Shown: positions 35,840-44,310 of the stretch, piece by piece
Position numbering within the stretch: position 1 is the stretch's first letter
Layout: every line of letters starts with the position of its first letter
Assembly (NCBI RefSeq): GCF_001541345.2
Contig: NZ_LMVL02000008.1
Span: 1-64,000 of the forward strand
Length of the DNA stretch: 64,000 nt
Origin: Gillisella vitis
GTDB lineage: Bacteria; Pseudomonadota; Alphaproteobacteria; Rhizobiales; Rhizobiaceae
Direction of reading: 5' to 3'
Program-made: the position numbers and the translations under genes
The notes under the pieces: generated by a model
Database searches by the model: none
Seen by the model: only the letters and a program-made list of their open reading frames with translations
Told to the model about the DNA's origin: nothing

Positions 35840-36103
35840 ATAATGATAGCGGCATTGCGCCACGATCAGCACTTGATCGCCATCCTGACCTTTCACCGCA
35901 TAAACTAGCCGATGTTCCTGGCTGATGCGGCGTGACCAGAAGCCTTTGAACTGGCCTTTCAGTGGCTCTGGCTTGCCGATGCCTGAAAAGGGGTGGCGTT
36001 TGGTGTCCTTTAGCAGGGCATTGATCCGCTGCGCTGTTTTGGGATCGGTTTCCTGCCAGAAGCAGTAATCTTCCCAGCCTTCATCTGTAAAGGCGACCAG
36101 CAT
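35837..36103 (-). CDS. yoeB: YoeB-family mRNA interferase toxin
   Basis: The 88-residue RelE-superfamily toxin cleaves mRNA in the ribosomal A site. It closely follows the YoeB pattern: WEDYCFWQETDPKTAQRINALLKDTKRHPFSGIGKPEPLKG, then FWSRRISQEHRLVYAV and the C-terminal CRYHY with catalytic His and Tyr; Glu and Arg of the active site are in EHRLVY. It starts three bases after the yefM stop, as in other yefM-yoeB operons. Confidence 0.95.
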   Translation of the reverse strand: MLVAFTDEGWEDYCFWQETDPKTAQRINALLKDTKRHPFSGIGKPEPLKGQFKGFWSRRISQEHRLVYAVKGQDGDQVLIVAQCRYHY

Positions 36104-36106
36104 GGA

Positions 36107-36370
36107 TCAGGCATCATCCAGATCAGGGAGATGGCGCGGGGCAAAGCGGCCTGCTTCTATCGCCTGTTTCGCCTTCAGCAGACGGCTGGCATTGGCGGGC
36201 GAGGAGAGGAGATGCAGAGTTTCCACCATGCTCTCATATTCTTCCTTGCTCATCAGCACGGCAGAGGGCTTGTCCCGGCGCACGATCTCTACCGCCGAGG
36301 CATCCTCGTTTACCTTGTCGAGCAGCCCGGCCAGTTCGGCCCGCGCTTTGGAAAAAAACACCGTGTCCAT
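36107..36370 (-). CDS. yefM: YefM-family antitoxin
   Basis: This 87-residue Phd/YefM antitoxin binds DNA with its N-terminal part (FFSKARAELAGLLDKVNEDASAVEIVRRDKPSAVLMSKEEYESMVETLHLL) and YoeB with its acidic C-terminus (ending PDLDDA). The ATG at 36370 has GGAG at good spacing. The paired toxin follows immediately. Expression is probably autorepressed through the palindrome just upstream. Confidence 0.95.
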   Translation of the reverse strand: MDTVFFSKARAELAGLLDKVNEDASAVEIVRRDKPSAVLMSKEEYESMVETLHLLSSPANASRLLKAKQAIEAGRFAPRHLPDLDDA

Positions 36371-36381
36371 CAGGATCTCCC

Positions 36382-36405
36382 ACTTGTACTGAATATAGTA
36401 CAAGT
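36382..36405 (-). promoter_or_regulatory. Probable YefM operator palindrome
   Basis: A perfect 9-base inverted repeat, ACTTGTACT / AGTACAAGT, with a six-base spacer lies 12 bases upstream of the yefM start. The GTAC-centred arms resemble the TGTACA-cored palindromes that E. coli YefM recognises. Autoregulation is inferred. Confidence 0.7.
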
Positions 36406-36424
36406 CGAAGTTCGGTGCAATCAC

Positions 36425-38119
36425 TCACCCAATCAGCATAAACTTATCGACATCCACCATGCCCTTGTCGGAAATCTTCAAGTGCGGGATGACCGGCAGC
36501 GGCAGGAAGGCGACCTGCAAAAACGGTTCCTGCAAAGTGGTGCCAAGCGCGTAAGCCGCCTGGCGCAGCTCATGCAGGGTGTCGCGCACGCTCTCAAATG
36601 GCTCAAGGCTCATCAGGCCCGCGACGGGCAGGGGGATTTCGCCGGTCACCTTGCCGTCTTCCACCACCACGAAGCCGCCCTTGATGTCGGAGAGGCGGTT
36701 GGCGGCCATGGTCATGTCGTCTTCGGAGACGCCGACCACGCAGATATTGTGGCTGTCATGGCCGACCGTGGAGGCGATGGCGCCCTTTTTCAGGCCGAAC
36801 CCCTGCACAAAGCCATTGGCGTGGTTGCCGTTCTTGCCATGACGCTCGATGACGGCGACCTTGATGATGTCGCGGTCGAGATCGACACTGGTCTGGTTGC
36901 CGGAGGCGGGCAGGCGGTAGCGGCGATATTCGGTGATGATCTTGCCCGGCAATACGCCCATGACAGGCACTTCGCCATCACTGACCGGCACGGCAAAATC
37001 GGCTGACTTGACGATCCGGGCCTTGACGCTGTCGAGGCCAACCGGGGCTACCGGCTTGCGGGTGGCAAACAAAGCGTCGGTGACACGGCGACCAGCCGCA
37101 AACACCGTTTCAGCCTTGCAGTTTTCCAGACTGTCCACCACCACCAGATCGGCCCGCCAGCCGGGGGCGACCAGGCCGCGATCCCGCAGGCCAAAGGCGC
37201 GGGCCGCTGAGATGGAGGCGGCGCGGTAGATGGCCAGCGGCTCAACCCCATGGGCAATGGCGGTGCGGATCATATAATCCAGATGGCCTTGCTCGGCGAT
37301 ATCAAGCGGGTTGCGGTCATCGGTGCAGAGCGCCAGAAAGGGCGACAGCCGCTCGGTTATGATTGGCATCAGGGCGTGCAAATCCTTGGAAACCGAGCCT
37401 TCGCGCACCAGAATATGCATGCCCTTGCGGATCTTCTCCAGTGCTTCTTCCGCCGTGGTGCATTCATGTTCGGTGCGAATACCAGCGGAGAGATAGCCAT
37501 TCAGGTCATTGCCACGCAGCAACGGCGCATGGCCATCGATATGGCCGCCCTGAAAGGCTTCCAGTTTGGCCATGCAGATCGGGTCCTTGTGGATGACCCC
37601 GGGGAAATTCATGAATTCGGCAAGGCCGATCACCTTCGGGTGTTCGCGGAAGGGCAAGAGCCGCTCGATGGGCAGGTCGGCACCCGAGGTTTCAAGATGG
37701 GTCGCAGGCACGCAGGAGGACAGCTGCACGCGGATATCCATTATGGTTTCCAGCGCCGATTCCAGGAAGAACTCGATGCCCTCAGTCCCCAGCACATTGG
37801 CGATCTCATGGGGATCGCAGATGACAGTCGTCACCCCGTAAGGCAGCACGCAGCGGTCGAATTCATGCGGCGTGACCAGCGAGCTTTCAATATGCAGATG
37901 GGTATCGATAAAGCCCGGCACGACGATCTTGCCGGATATGTCGATTTCCTCGCGGCCCTGGTAGGTTCCGCAGGTGCCGACAATGGTATCGCCGCAGATG
38001 GCGATATCGCTTTCCACCAGATCACCGGTGACGAGATCAAAAAACCGGCCGCCTTTCAGCACGATATCTGCGGTTTCGCGGCCGACGCCCTGGTCGATGC
38101 GGCGTTCCAATGGGCTCAT
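36425..38119 (-). CDS. ade: Adenine deaminase
   Basis: The 564-residue amidohydrolase turns adenine into hypoxanthine and ammonia. It has the metal motif VPGFIDTHLHIESSL, CDPHEIANVLG, HIDGHAPLLRG, TDDRNPLDI and, in the C-terminal domain, SVDLDRDIIKVAVIERHG and GHDSHNICVVGV. Length and order match the bacterial Ade family rather than adenosine deaminase-like enzymes. With xdhABC, guaD and puuD earlier in the window it completes the feed of both purine bases into urate. It starts 19 bases after the stop of the upstream CPT-like gene. Confidence 0.96.
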   Translation of the reverse strand: MSPLERRIDQGVGRETADIVLKGGRFFDLVTGDLVESDIAICGDTIVGTCGTYQGREEIDISGKIVVPGFIDTHLHIESSLVTPHEFDRCVLPYGVTTVICDPHEIANVLGTEGIEFFLESALETIMDIRVQLSSCVPATHLETSGADLPIERLLPFREHPKVIGLAEFMNFPGVIHKDPICMAKLEAFQGGHIDGHAPLLRGNDLNGYLSAGIRTEHECTTAEEALEKIRKGMHILVREGSVSKDLHALMPIITERLSPFLALCTDDRNPLDIAEQGHLDYMIRTAIAHGVEPLAIYRAASISAARAFGLRDRGLVAPGWRADLVVVDSLENCKAETVFAAGRRVTDALFATRKPVAPVGLDSVKARIVKSADFAVPVSDGEVPVMGVLPGKIITEYRRYRLPASGNQTSVDLDRDIIKVAVIERHGKNGNHANGFVQGFGLKKGAIASTVGHDSHNICVVGVSEDDMTMAANRLSDIKGGFVVVEDGKVTGEIPLPVAGLMSLEPFESVRDTLHELRQAAYALGTTLQEPFLQVAFLPLPVIPHLKISDKGMVDVDKFMLIG

Positions 38120-38138
38120 GGATGTGGCTCCTTCGGTC

Positions 38139-38801
38139 TCAGGTCTGGATGAGCGACAAACGCCGCTCGAAAAAGCTTGGGCGTGGGCGATCCTTGCCCA
38201 GCAATGTCAGAATCTCTCTAGCACACTCTTCCGGCGTCTTGTCGGTTGTATCGACGACCAGATCATAGCGACCATGTTCATGCACAGCCATTTGCCAGCG
38301 TAGTACGGGCGCTGGCACCGGATCGTCCGTTGAGCCTTGCAAATAGTTTACGGTGCCATTGGAGGGGGAGGCGGTCCGGCGGACCATGATTGTCGTCAAC
38401 GCGCAGCGGACACCGATGAACAGCACCGGCAGGCCAGCCAGCCGTCTGGCGCAATCATCCAGGATATGCAGTGGCCGTGAATAGGCCTCGTGATAGCCCG
38501 CATCGACAACCACATTGATTCCCAGGCGGCTATGGGCGGCAACCGTTTCATGCAGGGCGGCATATAGACGCTGCACGACTGCTTCTTTTTCGGGGTGCTC
38601 GCCGCCGGGCCGCAAGCCGATACCGGGCCTGTGTTGTTCGCTAATCGTGGCCATCTGTGCATCAACGCCAAGATTGACCCAGAGGCCCGGAAAGCTGTCC
38701 AGCACCACCTTTGCAATGCTGGACTTACCGGAGCGCGGCGCCCCGTTCAGGATCAAGATCTGTCCCGCAGACCCGATCTCCCGCTCTGCGTCCAGAGTCA
38801 C
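38139..38801 (-). CDS. Chloramphenicol phosphotransferase-like kinase
   Basis: This 220-residue P-loop kinase has ILILNGAPRSGKSSIAKVVLDSF (Walker A GAPRSGKSS at about 20-28), VVVDAGYHE, the LFIGVRCALTTIMVR segment and YDLVVDTTDKTPEECA, the pattern of CPT-like proteins that phosphorylate small hydroxylated compounds. Resistance to chloramphenicol should not be assumed; most homologues have unknown substrates. The start is GTG, overlapping the epimerase stop by four bases (GTGA), so it is coupled to that gene. Confidence 0.82.
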   Translation of the reverse strand: MTLDAEREIGSAGQILILNGAPRSGKSSIAKVVLDSFPGLWVNLGVDAQMATISEQHRPGIGLRPGGEHPEKEAVVQRLYAALHETVAAHSRLGINVVVDAGYHEAYSRPLHILDDCARRLAGLPVLFIGVRCALTTIMVRRTASPSNGTVNYLQGSTDDPVPAPVLRWQMAVHEHGRYDLVVDTTDKTPEECAREILTLLGKDRPRPSFFERRLSLIQT

Positions 38802-39667
38802 GCCTCGACGGTCACGGTAAAGCCGTGGCGGGTGCTGTCGCCGGGGGCGAGTGTGGCGGTATAGGGCCGTTCCACCAGTTCGCTGCTTTTGCCATGGCGG
38901 GCGGCCATGCCGTGCCAGGGCTCAATGCAGATGAAGGGCGCGCCGGGTTTTTGCCAGAGCGCCAGATTGGGCAGGTTTTCAAAGCGGAAATGCAGGCTGG
39001 CCGCATTCTCGGCGCTATAGGTGAGGGCGGTCCCAGTCCCCTCGGGAAAGATCATCGCATCTTCCTCGAACTGGCTCTTGTCCAGCACCAGCCGCCCGGC
39101 ATGGAAGGGCGAGGGGCGGGCTTCTTCGGCCAGCAGACCGCCGCCAAGCCGCAACAGGGCTGGCTCGGCGCCATTGTCTAGCGTGATCGTGTGTGGCTTG
39201 CCCTCTGCTCCTGGCAAGGGCCAGAGAAATGCCGGATGGAAGCCGAGTCCATAGGGCATGGGCGTGTCACCGCGATTGGTAACCGTGGCGGACACCGTTA
39301 GCGCCGCACCGTCTAGCCTATATTCCAGCACCAGCGAAAAATCGAAGGGATAGACCGCTTTGGTCTCATCATTGGCGGTCAGTTCATGGCGACAGACATC
39401 GGCTCCAGCCTCCAGCAGCGTAAACTCGCGGCGTCGGGCAATACCATGCTGGGCCATGGAATAGGGCTTGCCGTCGATCAGCAGCGTATCGTCCTTGGCC
39501 TTGCCGACAATCGGAAACAGAATGGGCGAACGCCCACCCCAATAGGCCGCATCGCCATGCCACAGCAGGGCCTTGCCGTCTTGCGTGCGAAGGGACTGCA
39601 TCTCCGCGCCAAGCGAGGAGATCTGCACGGTAAGCTGGTCATTGCCGATCTCGGTCAGTGTGGGCAT
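38798..39667 (-). CDS. Aldose 1-epimerase family protein
   Basis: The 289-residue beta-sandwich protein of the GalM superfamily probably interconverts sugar or sugar-phosphate anomers. It shows SSLGAEMQSLRTQDGKALLWHGDAAYWGGRSPILFPIVG, MAQHGIARRREF with the family His, FHPAFLWPL (second His) and CIEPWHGMAARHG with the catalytic Glu. This is the LacX/YeaD-like group. The ATG at 39667 follows AGAGAGACG. The next two genes on the strand are coupled or closely spaced. Confidence 0.87.
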   Translation of the reverse strand: MPTLTEIGNDQLTVQISSLGAEMQSLRTQDGKALLWHGDAAYWGGRSPILFPIVGKAKDDTLLIDGKPYSMAQHGIARRREFTLLEAGADVCRHELTANDETKAVYPFDFSLVLEYRLDGAALTVSATVTNRGDTPMPYGLGFHPAFLWPLPGAEGKPHTITLDNGAEPALLRLGGGLLAEEARPSPFHAGRLVLDKSQFEEDAMIFPEGTGTALTYSAENAASLHFRFENLPNLALWQKPGAPFICIEPWHGMAARHGKSSELVERPYTATLAPGDSTRHGFTVTVEA

Positions 39668-39781
39668 GGGCGTCTCTCTCTTCAGTGGGCGTGGTGCTGA
39701 TTCCGGTTTTCTATAGGATGCTCTATGTAACGAAAATATGGAGAGAAATTTACCCGCTCTTCGTGGCACATAAACGGCAAA

Positions 39782-39807
39782 AGACGCGGATGATAACACC
39801 CGCGTCT
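39782..39807 (-). terminator. Intrinsic terminator after the LivJ-like gene
   Basis: Eight-base arms AGACGCGG / CCGCGTCT with a ten-base loop lie 16 bases past the stop codon of the binding-protein gene and are followed by TTTT on the minus strand. Confidence 0.75.
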
Positions 39808-39822
39808 AATGCTACAGCCGAA

Positions 39823-40929
39823 TTACTCAGCCGCGGCGGTCTTCCCGCCTTCCCATTTGTACATGGAGAAGCTTTGTGAGGTGAGGTCGCCGGTTTCGCC
39901 ATAGGTCAGCTTGCCGATGGCGGTCGGGATTGCATCACCGGATTTGATCGCAGCAGCGACCGCTCCCGCATCCTCGGCGCTGCCGACCTTTTCAATGCCA
40001 GCGGCAATGACCTGCACGGCGGCGTAGGCGTTGAGCGTGAAGGCTTCCGCCGGAATGCCCTTGGCGGTCAGCGAATCGGCTGCAACCTTGGAATCCGGGT
40101 TTTTCAGCGCGTCGGCGGCATTGGTGAACAGCGTGCCATTGGCGGCGTCACCGCCGACAGTGGTATATTCGCTATTGGAGAGGCCATCGCCCGCCACCAC
40201 CACGGCTTTCAGCCCGGCATCCTGCATCTGGCGCACCAGCAAGCCGGCTTCCGGATGATAGCCACCAAAATACAGCACGTCGACATTGGCCGACTTCAAC
40301 CGGGTGACGAGCGCGCTAAAATCCTTTTCGCCTGCCGTCAGCGAATCGTTGAACACTTCCTTGACGCCATCGGCATTGAGCGCGGCCTTGAAGGCATCCG
40401 CCAGACCCTTGCCATACTGGCCCTTGTCATTGAGGATAGCGATCTTCTTGTCCTTGAAATGGGCCAGCACATATTTGGCCGCCACATCGGCCTGCTGATC
40501 ATCACGACCGCAGGTGCGCAGCACGGTTGGCAAGCCGCGCTTGGTAAGGCTTGGGGCCGTGGCGGTCGGGGTGACCATCACCGCGCCGTTTTCCGCCAGC
40601 ACGTCGGAGGCCGGAACGGCGACGCCTGATGTCACCGGGCCAACCACGAAACGCACGCCTTCACCGACCAACTGGTTGGCGGCGGACACGCCTTGCTTCG
40701 GCTCGCCCGCATCGTCGGCAGTCTTCAGCACCAGCTTTTCGCCCTTGATGCCTCCCTTGGCATTGATATCGGCAATCGCCGTCTCCGTGCCGTTCTTGAT
40801 CTGCGCGCCAATAGCCGCCAACGGTCCGGTCAGCGGCGCCATCAAACCAATGGTAATATCGGCATGGACTGCCGGGGCAGCGGCGAGAAGCGCGGCAAAG
40901 GCAGCGCTCACCAAAAGATGAAGTTTCAT
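39823..40929 (-). CDS. Branched-chain amino acid ABC transporter substrate-binding protein, LivJ-like
   Basis: The 368-residue periplasmic protein has a signal peptide (KLHLLVSAAFAALLAAAPAVHA) and a type I periplasmic-binding fold: TIGLMAPLTGPLAAIGAQIKNGTETAIADINAKGGI, VVGPVTSGVAVPASDVLAENG and ILNDKGQYGKGLADAFK. The family binds Leu/Ile/Val and related amino acids. No permease or ATPase gene adjoins it, so it must use a transporter encoded elsewhere or act alone. Confidence 0.92.
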   Translation of the reverse strand: MKLHLLVSAAFAALLAAAPAVHADITIGLMAPLTGPLAAIGAQIKNGTETAIADINAKGGIKGEKLVLKTADDAGEPKQGVSAANQLVGEGVRFVVGPVTSGVAVPASDVLAENGAVMVTPTATAPSLTKRGLPTVLRTCGRDDQQADVAAKYVLAHFKDKKIAILNDKGQYGKGLADAFKAALNADGVKEVFNDSLTAGEKDFSALVTRLKSANVDVLYFGGYHPEAGLLVRQMQDAGLKAVVVAGDGLSNSEYTTVGGDAANGTLFTNAADALKNPDSKVAADSLTAKGIPAEAFTLNAYAAVQVIAAGIEKVGSAEDAGAVAAAIKSGDAIPTAIGKLTYGETGDLTSQSFSMYKWEGGKTAAAE

Positions 40930-41158
40930 TGGTGTCTCCTTGGGTCGGCGCTCCGATCTATGCCGGTTTGCACGCCTTTCGGGTTGTTCTGTTTCGTTCC
41001 CCGCATTGACTGTGGATGTAGCGGAAAACCCTGACAACCGAAAGGCCGCCGATATGCGGCAACAGATCAATATGTCTCTTTGACCGGGGCCGGATAATGC
41101 AAAATTTCATCTCTCCGCCGCCGTTGGATGAGGCGCTATCACGGCAGTCTGAAATCCT

Positions 41159-41425
41159 TCACTTGAAGATTGTCCGTCCATGCTCGGTCTCCGAGCCAAA
41201 CACGGTCCCTGTGGCGGCATCGACGAAATAAAATGTCGGCTGAACGAGAAAATACATCCAGTCCTTGTCTTCAGGGCAATCTTCGGACACGCCACTGATC
41301 ACCCAGGTGTCGCGGTCCTCGATCATTCCTCGCTCTGCCGTCGTCAGGCTTTCCCGCAAAGGCCTGTGATGCCTTTGCGCCAGGAATTGGCGCACCGCCT
41401 CTCGGGCGTCGTCTTCCCCGAGCAT
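41159..41425 (-). CDS. Putative immunity protein, second copy
   Basis: This 88-residue protein is a paralogue of the gene 41 bases upstream: both have an N-terminal helix with A-x-x-FL-x-xR-x-x-P, a middle strand (TWVISGVSEDCP here), then an aromatic strand, VDAATGTVFGSETEHGRTIF. The VD-x-x-TG-x-V pattern resembles YrhB/Imm35-type immunity proteins. It has no export signal. Function as an immunity protein is inferred from sitting behind a HExxH toxin gene. Confidence 0.65.
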   Translation of the reverse strand: MLGEDDAREAVRQFLAQRHHRPLRESLTTAERGMIEDRDTWVISGVSEDCPEDKDWMYFLVQPTFYFVDAATGTVFGSETEHGRTIFK

Positions 41426-41466
41426 CTTCGATCAAGCCATAGTATGGTCGGCGCTCGCGCCGGAGA

Positions 41467-41733
41467 TCAACCGAACACCGTGCGTCCACGCTCGGTTTCA
41501 ATGCCATATACGATGCCGCCGATGGCATCGACGAGATAGGCGACAGGCACCGACGGTGGCTGCATCCACTCTTCTTCCCCGGGGGGGACAGCGTCGTAGG
41601 CAGAGACCACGAATGTCGGGCGGCTCTTGATTTCGGAAAATGTCACCCGGACCGAGGTCTCGTCCCAAGGCGTGTATTTTCGGTGCGTCAAGAAACGCTC
41701 GGCGGCCTCGATCGCTTGCTGCTCAGTGATCAT
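41467..41733 (-). CDS. Putative immunity protein, first copy
   Basis: The 88-residue cytoplasmic protein (ITEQQAIEAAERFLTHRKYTPWDETSV, then TFVVSAYDAVPPGEEEW and VDAIGGIVYGIETERGRTVF) resembles the YrhB/Imm35 group. The ATG at 41733 overlaps the end of the toxin gene by 11 bases, so toxin and immunity are translationally coupled. A divergent paralogue follows. The assignment is by context and short motifs. Confidence 0.68.
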   Translation of the reverse strand: MITEQQAIEAAERFLTHRKYTPWDETSVRVTFSEIKSRPTFVVSAYDAVPPGEEEWMQPPSVPVAYLVDAIGGIVYGIETERGRTVFG

Positions 41734-42682
41734 TGTGTGCTGCCCCGTAAAAGGCGTTGTATGTGGCACCGCCCACCGTGATCGGTCCGAGCAGAACACC
41801 TTTGGCTTCCTCCCCCATCTTGGCGACGGTGATGCCGTAATTGCCGTTCAGCGGGAACTGAATTGCCGAAAGTTCGCCTGGGCGCGCACCGCCAGTGCGG
41901 GCCAGTCCGTAGGCCTCGGCGGCGGCTTCCTCTATATAGCGCAGGATATAGGAGCGCTTGTAAGCGCCCATCTTCATATAAAGACCGGGACGACCGAGCA
42001 GGGAAAAGGCTTGCGTCAGCCGCTGATGGATACGCTCGTGATAGACCGTCTGGCGAACGGACCGGATAACCTCTGGAAAAGGTTTCGCTCCAGGAAAGAA
42101 GTCGCGGCCGATGGTCGCGACATTGTCCGGCCGGGTGCCGCCCTGTCCGGCGAATTTGCTGCGCGAGAACACCAGTTTTGCCTCGTAGATCCGCATTGGT
42201 CCGGCTTTAGGCATGGCTCGAGTGAACTGACTATAGCTTGGCATCGTGCCTTGGACGCTCTTGAACGTTCCTTTCGGCTTGCCCTTGAGCAGCAGCCCAA
42301 GCACGACATCTACGCCAAGAATGGTGATGGCATCCGCCAGATCCTTTGCCGCTTTGTCCAGATCTGCGGTGGTCTTGGCGGCCTGTGTGCCTACGGCGAA
42401 ATCCAAAAGCTTTTCACCGCCTTGCATCGCTGCCGCTCCGATCATCAGCCAACCGGCGGCCAGAAGGATCACGTCGGCGATTTCGCCGACGCCGACAAAA
42501 TGCGACCCAGCCCAGATCAGCACCACGCCCGCCATGATGGCAAGCGACGTGGGGGTGACAAGAGCCAGCAGCCGGTTGCCGATATCGGCGGGCAGCAGGG
42601 CGGCTGCCTTGCGCAAGACAGTTTCAAGCTTTGCTTGCAGCGATAAGCCGGAGACGGATGCAGCAGATGTGGTGATATCCAT
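41723..42682 (-). CDS. Polymorphic-toxin-like protein with membrane domain and HExxH metallopeptidase motif
   Basis: This 319-residue protein starts with a helical segment (ALLPADIGNRLLALVTPTSLAIM), two hydrophobic stretches (about 45-90) and KTTADLDKAAKDLADAITILGVDVVLGLLL. This N-terminal module recurs in proteobacterial secreted effectors thought to use type VI secretion (recalled, not checked). The C-terminal part has VYHERIHQRL, a HExxH zinc motif, with EEAAAEAYG about 40 residues later as a candidate third ligand. I read it as a metallopeptidase toxin. The ATG at 42682 follows GGGGGA; a TTG two codons earlier is possible. Two putative immunity paralogues follow. The 302 bases upstream hold only the aminotransferase terminator and probably this gene's promoter. 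No secretion genes are in the window. Confidence 0.72.
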   Translation of the reverse strand: MDITTSAASVSGLSLQAKLETVLRKAAALLPADIGNRLLALVTPTSLAIMAGVVLIWAGSHFVGVGEIADVILLAAGWLMIGAAAMQGGEKLLDFAVGTQAAKTTADLDKAAKDLADAITILGVDVVLGLLLKGKPKGTFKSVQGTMPSYSQFTRAMPKAGPMRIYEAKLVFSRSKFAGQGGTRPDNVATIGRDFFPGAKPFPEVIRSVRQTVYHERIHQRLTQAFSLLGRPGLYMKMGAYKRSYILRYIEEAAAEAYGLARTGGARPGELSAIQFPLNGNYGITVAKMGEEAKGVLLGPITVGGATYNAFYGAAHNDH

Positions 42683-42936
42683 GCACAATTCCCCCCTATT
42701 TTCGAAAGCCTCGACAGGATATGTCTCTATTCCCGGCGGAGCGCTACAAAATATCGATCATGCCGCAATTAGATCATTTTAGGGAGAAGTTCGCAACGAG
42801 ATTCCATTCGAAAGTGCCTGAAAATAAGGGCATGTGTCGCAAGTTGAAGTGACTGGATATCTTCTGAAAGCGACATATAGCAAGCGGATGAACTGCTTCA
42901 ACACTTTGTTCAGAGGCGCGAACTTTTATTAAAAAA

Positions 42937-42957
42937 GGCGGCAGGAAACCCGCCGCC
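42937..42957 (-). terminator. Intrinsic terminator after the aminotransferase
   Basis: GGCGGC / GCCGCC arms with an inner GG/CC pair around AAA lie 28 bases beyond the aminotransferase stop and are followed on the minus strand by six T residues. Confidence 0.8.
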
Positions 42958-42984
42958 TTTATCGTCTCTAACGCGCAACTGTCC

Positions 42985-44310
42985 TCAAATATTGCTCATC
43001 AGTACCTTGCGCAGCTTGTCAAACAGCTGGTCAATCTCTGCCTTGGAGATGATCAGCGGCGGTGACAGCGCGATGATGTCGCCGGTGGTGCGGATCAGCA
43101 ACCCGTCTTCGTAGGCCTTGAGGAAGGCGTTGAAGGCGCGTTTGGTGGGTTCACCATCGATGGGTTTCAGCTCCACGGCGCCGATCAGGCCGATATTTCT
43201 GATATCGATGACATTGGGGCAATCGGCCAGGCTGTGCAGCTGTTCTTCCCAATAGGGGGCAAGTTCGCTGGCGCGGGTCAGCAGGCCTTCGTCCCTGTAG
43301 GTATCGAGTGTGCCGAGCGCTGCGGCAGACGCAATCGGGTTGCCGGAATAGGTATAGCCGTGGAAGAACTCGATCATGTGTTCCGGGCCAGCCATGAACG
43401 CATCGTGGATTTCGGCGGTGACGAACACCGCGCCCATCGGGATGACGCCATTGGTGAGGCCCTTGGCGGTGACGATAATGTCCGGCGTGACGTCGAAATA
43501 CTGGGCTGCAAACGGCGCGCCGAGACGGCCATAGCCGGTGATGACTTCATCGAAAATCAACAGGACGCCGTGTTTGGTGCAGATGTCGCGCAGCTTTTGC
43601 AGATAGCCCTTCGGCGGGATCAGCACGCCGGTGGAGCCTGCGACTGGCTCGACGATGACGGCAGCGACTGTGGAGGCGTCATGCAGGGTGACGATGCGCT
43701 CCAGCTCGGCTGCGAGATCACCGCCATGCTCCGGCTGCCCCTTGGTGAAGGCGTTCTTTTCCGGCAGATGGGTGTGGGGCATGTGGTCGACGCCGGTCAA
43801 AAGCGTGCCGAACATCTTGCGGTTGGAGACGATGCCGCCCACCGAAATGCCGCCGAAATTGACGCCGTGATAGCCGCGTTCGCGGCCGATCAGGCGGAAG
43901 CGCGAGCCATTGCCTTTGACCCGGTGATAGGCCAGCGCCACCTTCAGCGCGGTCTCGACCGATTCAGAACCGGAATTGGTGTAAAGCACATGCTCCATGC
44001 CAGCAGGGGCAATATCCACCAGGCGGTTGGCCAGTTCGAAGGCCTTGGGATGGCCGAGCTGGAAGGCCGGGGCATAGTCCAGCTCCCCCGCCTGCTGACG
44101 GATCGCTTCGGTGATCAGCGGGCGGCAATGGCCGGCATTGACGCACCATAGACCCGCCGTGCCATCCAGAACCTGACGGCCATCATGGGTGGTGTAATAC
44201 ATGTCCTTGGCGCCAACGAACAGGCGCGGCTCCTGCTTGTATTGGCGGTTGGCGGTAAACGGCATCCAGAAGGCGCGCAGGTCGTTTGGAATGTTGGTGC
44301 GATTGGACAT
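42985..44310 (-). CDS. Omega-amino acid--pyruvate aminotransferase, class III
   Basis: The 441-residue PLP enzyme has FWMPFTANRQYKQEPRLFV at the N-terminus, the usual start of beta-alanine/omega-amino acid:pyruvate transaminases, then VLYTNSGSESVETALKVA, RERGYHGVNFGGISVGG, LLIFDEVITGYGRLG (Asp to PLP nitrogen) and TAKGLTNGVIPMGAV with the PLP-binding Lys. The ATG at 44310 follows GGAG at good spacing; the open frame to 44433 is not conserved in character. The likely reaction moves an omega-amino group (beta-alanine, GABA or a polyamine product) to pyruvate. It is single, with its own terminator. Confidence 0.92.
   Translation of the reverse strand: MSNRTNIPNDLRAFWMPFTANRQYKQEPRLFVGAKDMYYTTHDGRQVLDGTAGLWCVNAGHCRPLITEAIRQQAGELDYAPAFQLGHPKAFELANRLVDIAPAGMEHVLYTNSGSESVETALKVALAYHRVKGNGSRFRLIGRERGYHGVNFGGISVGGIVSNRKMFGTLLTGVDHMPHTHLPEKNAFTKGQPEHGGDLAAELERIVTLHDASTVAAVIVEPVAGSTGVLIPPKGYLQKLRDICTKHGVLLIFDEVITGYGRLGAPFAAQYFDVTPDIIVTAKGLTNGVIPMGAVFVTAEIHDAFMAGPEHMIEFFHGYTYSGNPIASAAALGTLDTYRDEGLLTRASELAPYWEEQLHSLADCPNVIDIRNIGLIGAVELKPIDGEPTKRAFNAFLKAYEDGLLIRTTGDIIALSPPLIISKAEIDQLFDKLRKVLMSNI

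Noticed and set aside
37250..38152. 300-codon plus-strand frame
   Set aside because: Antisense to adenine deaminase, which is well supported.
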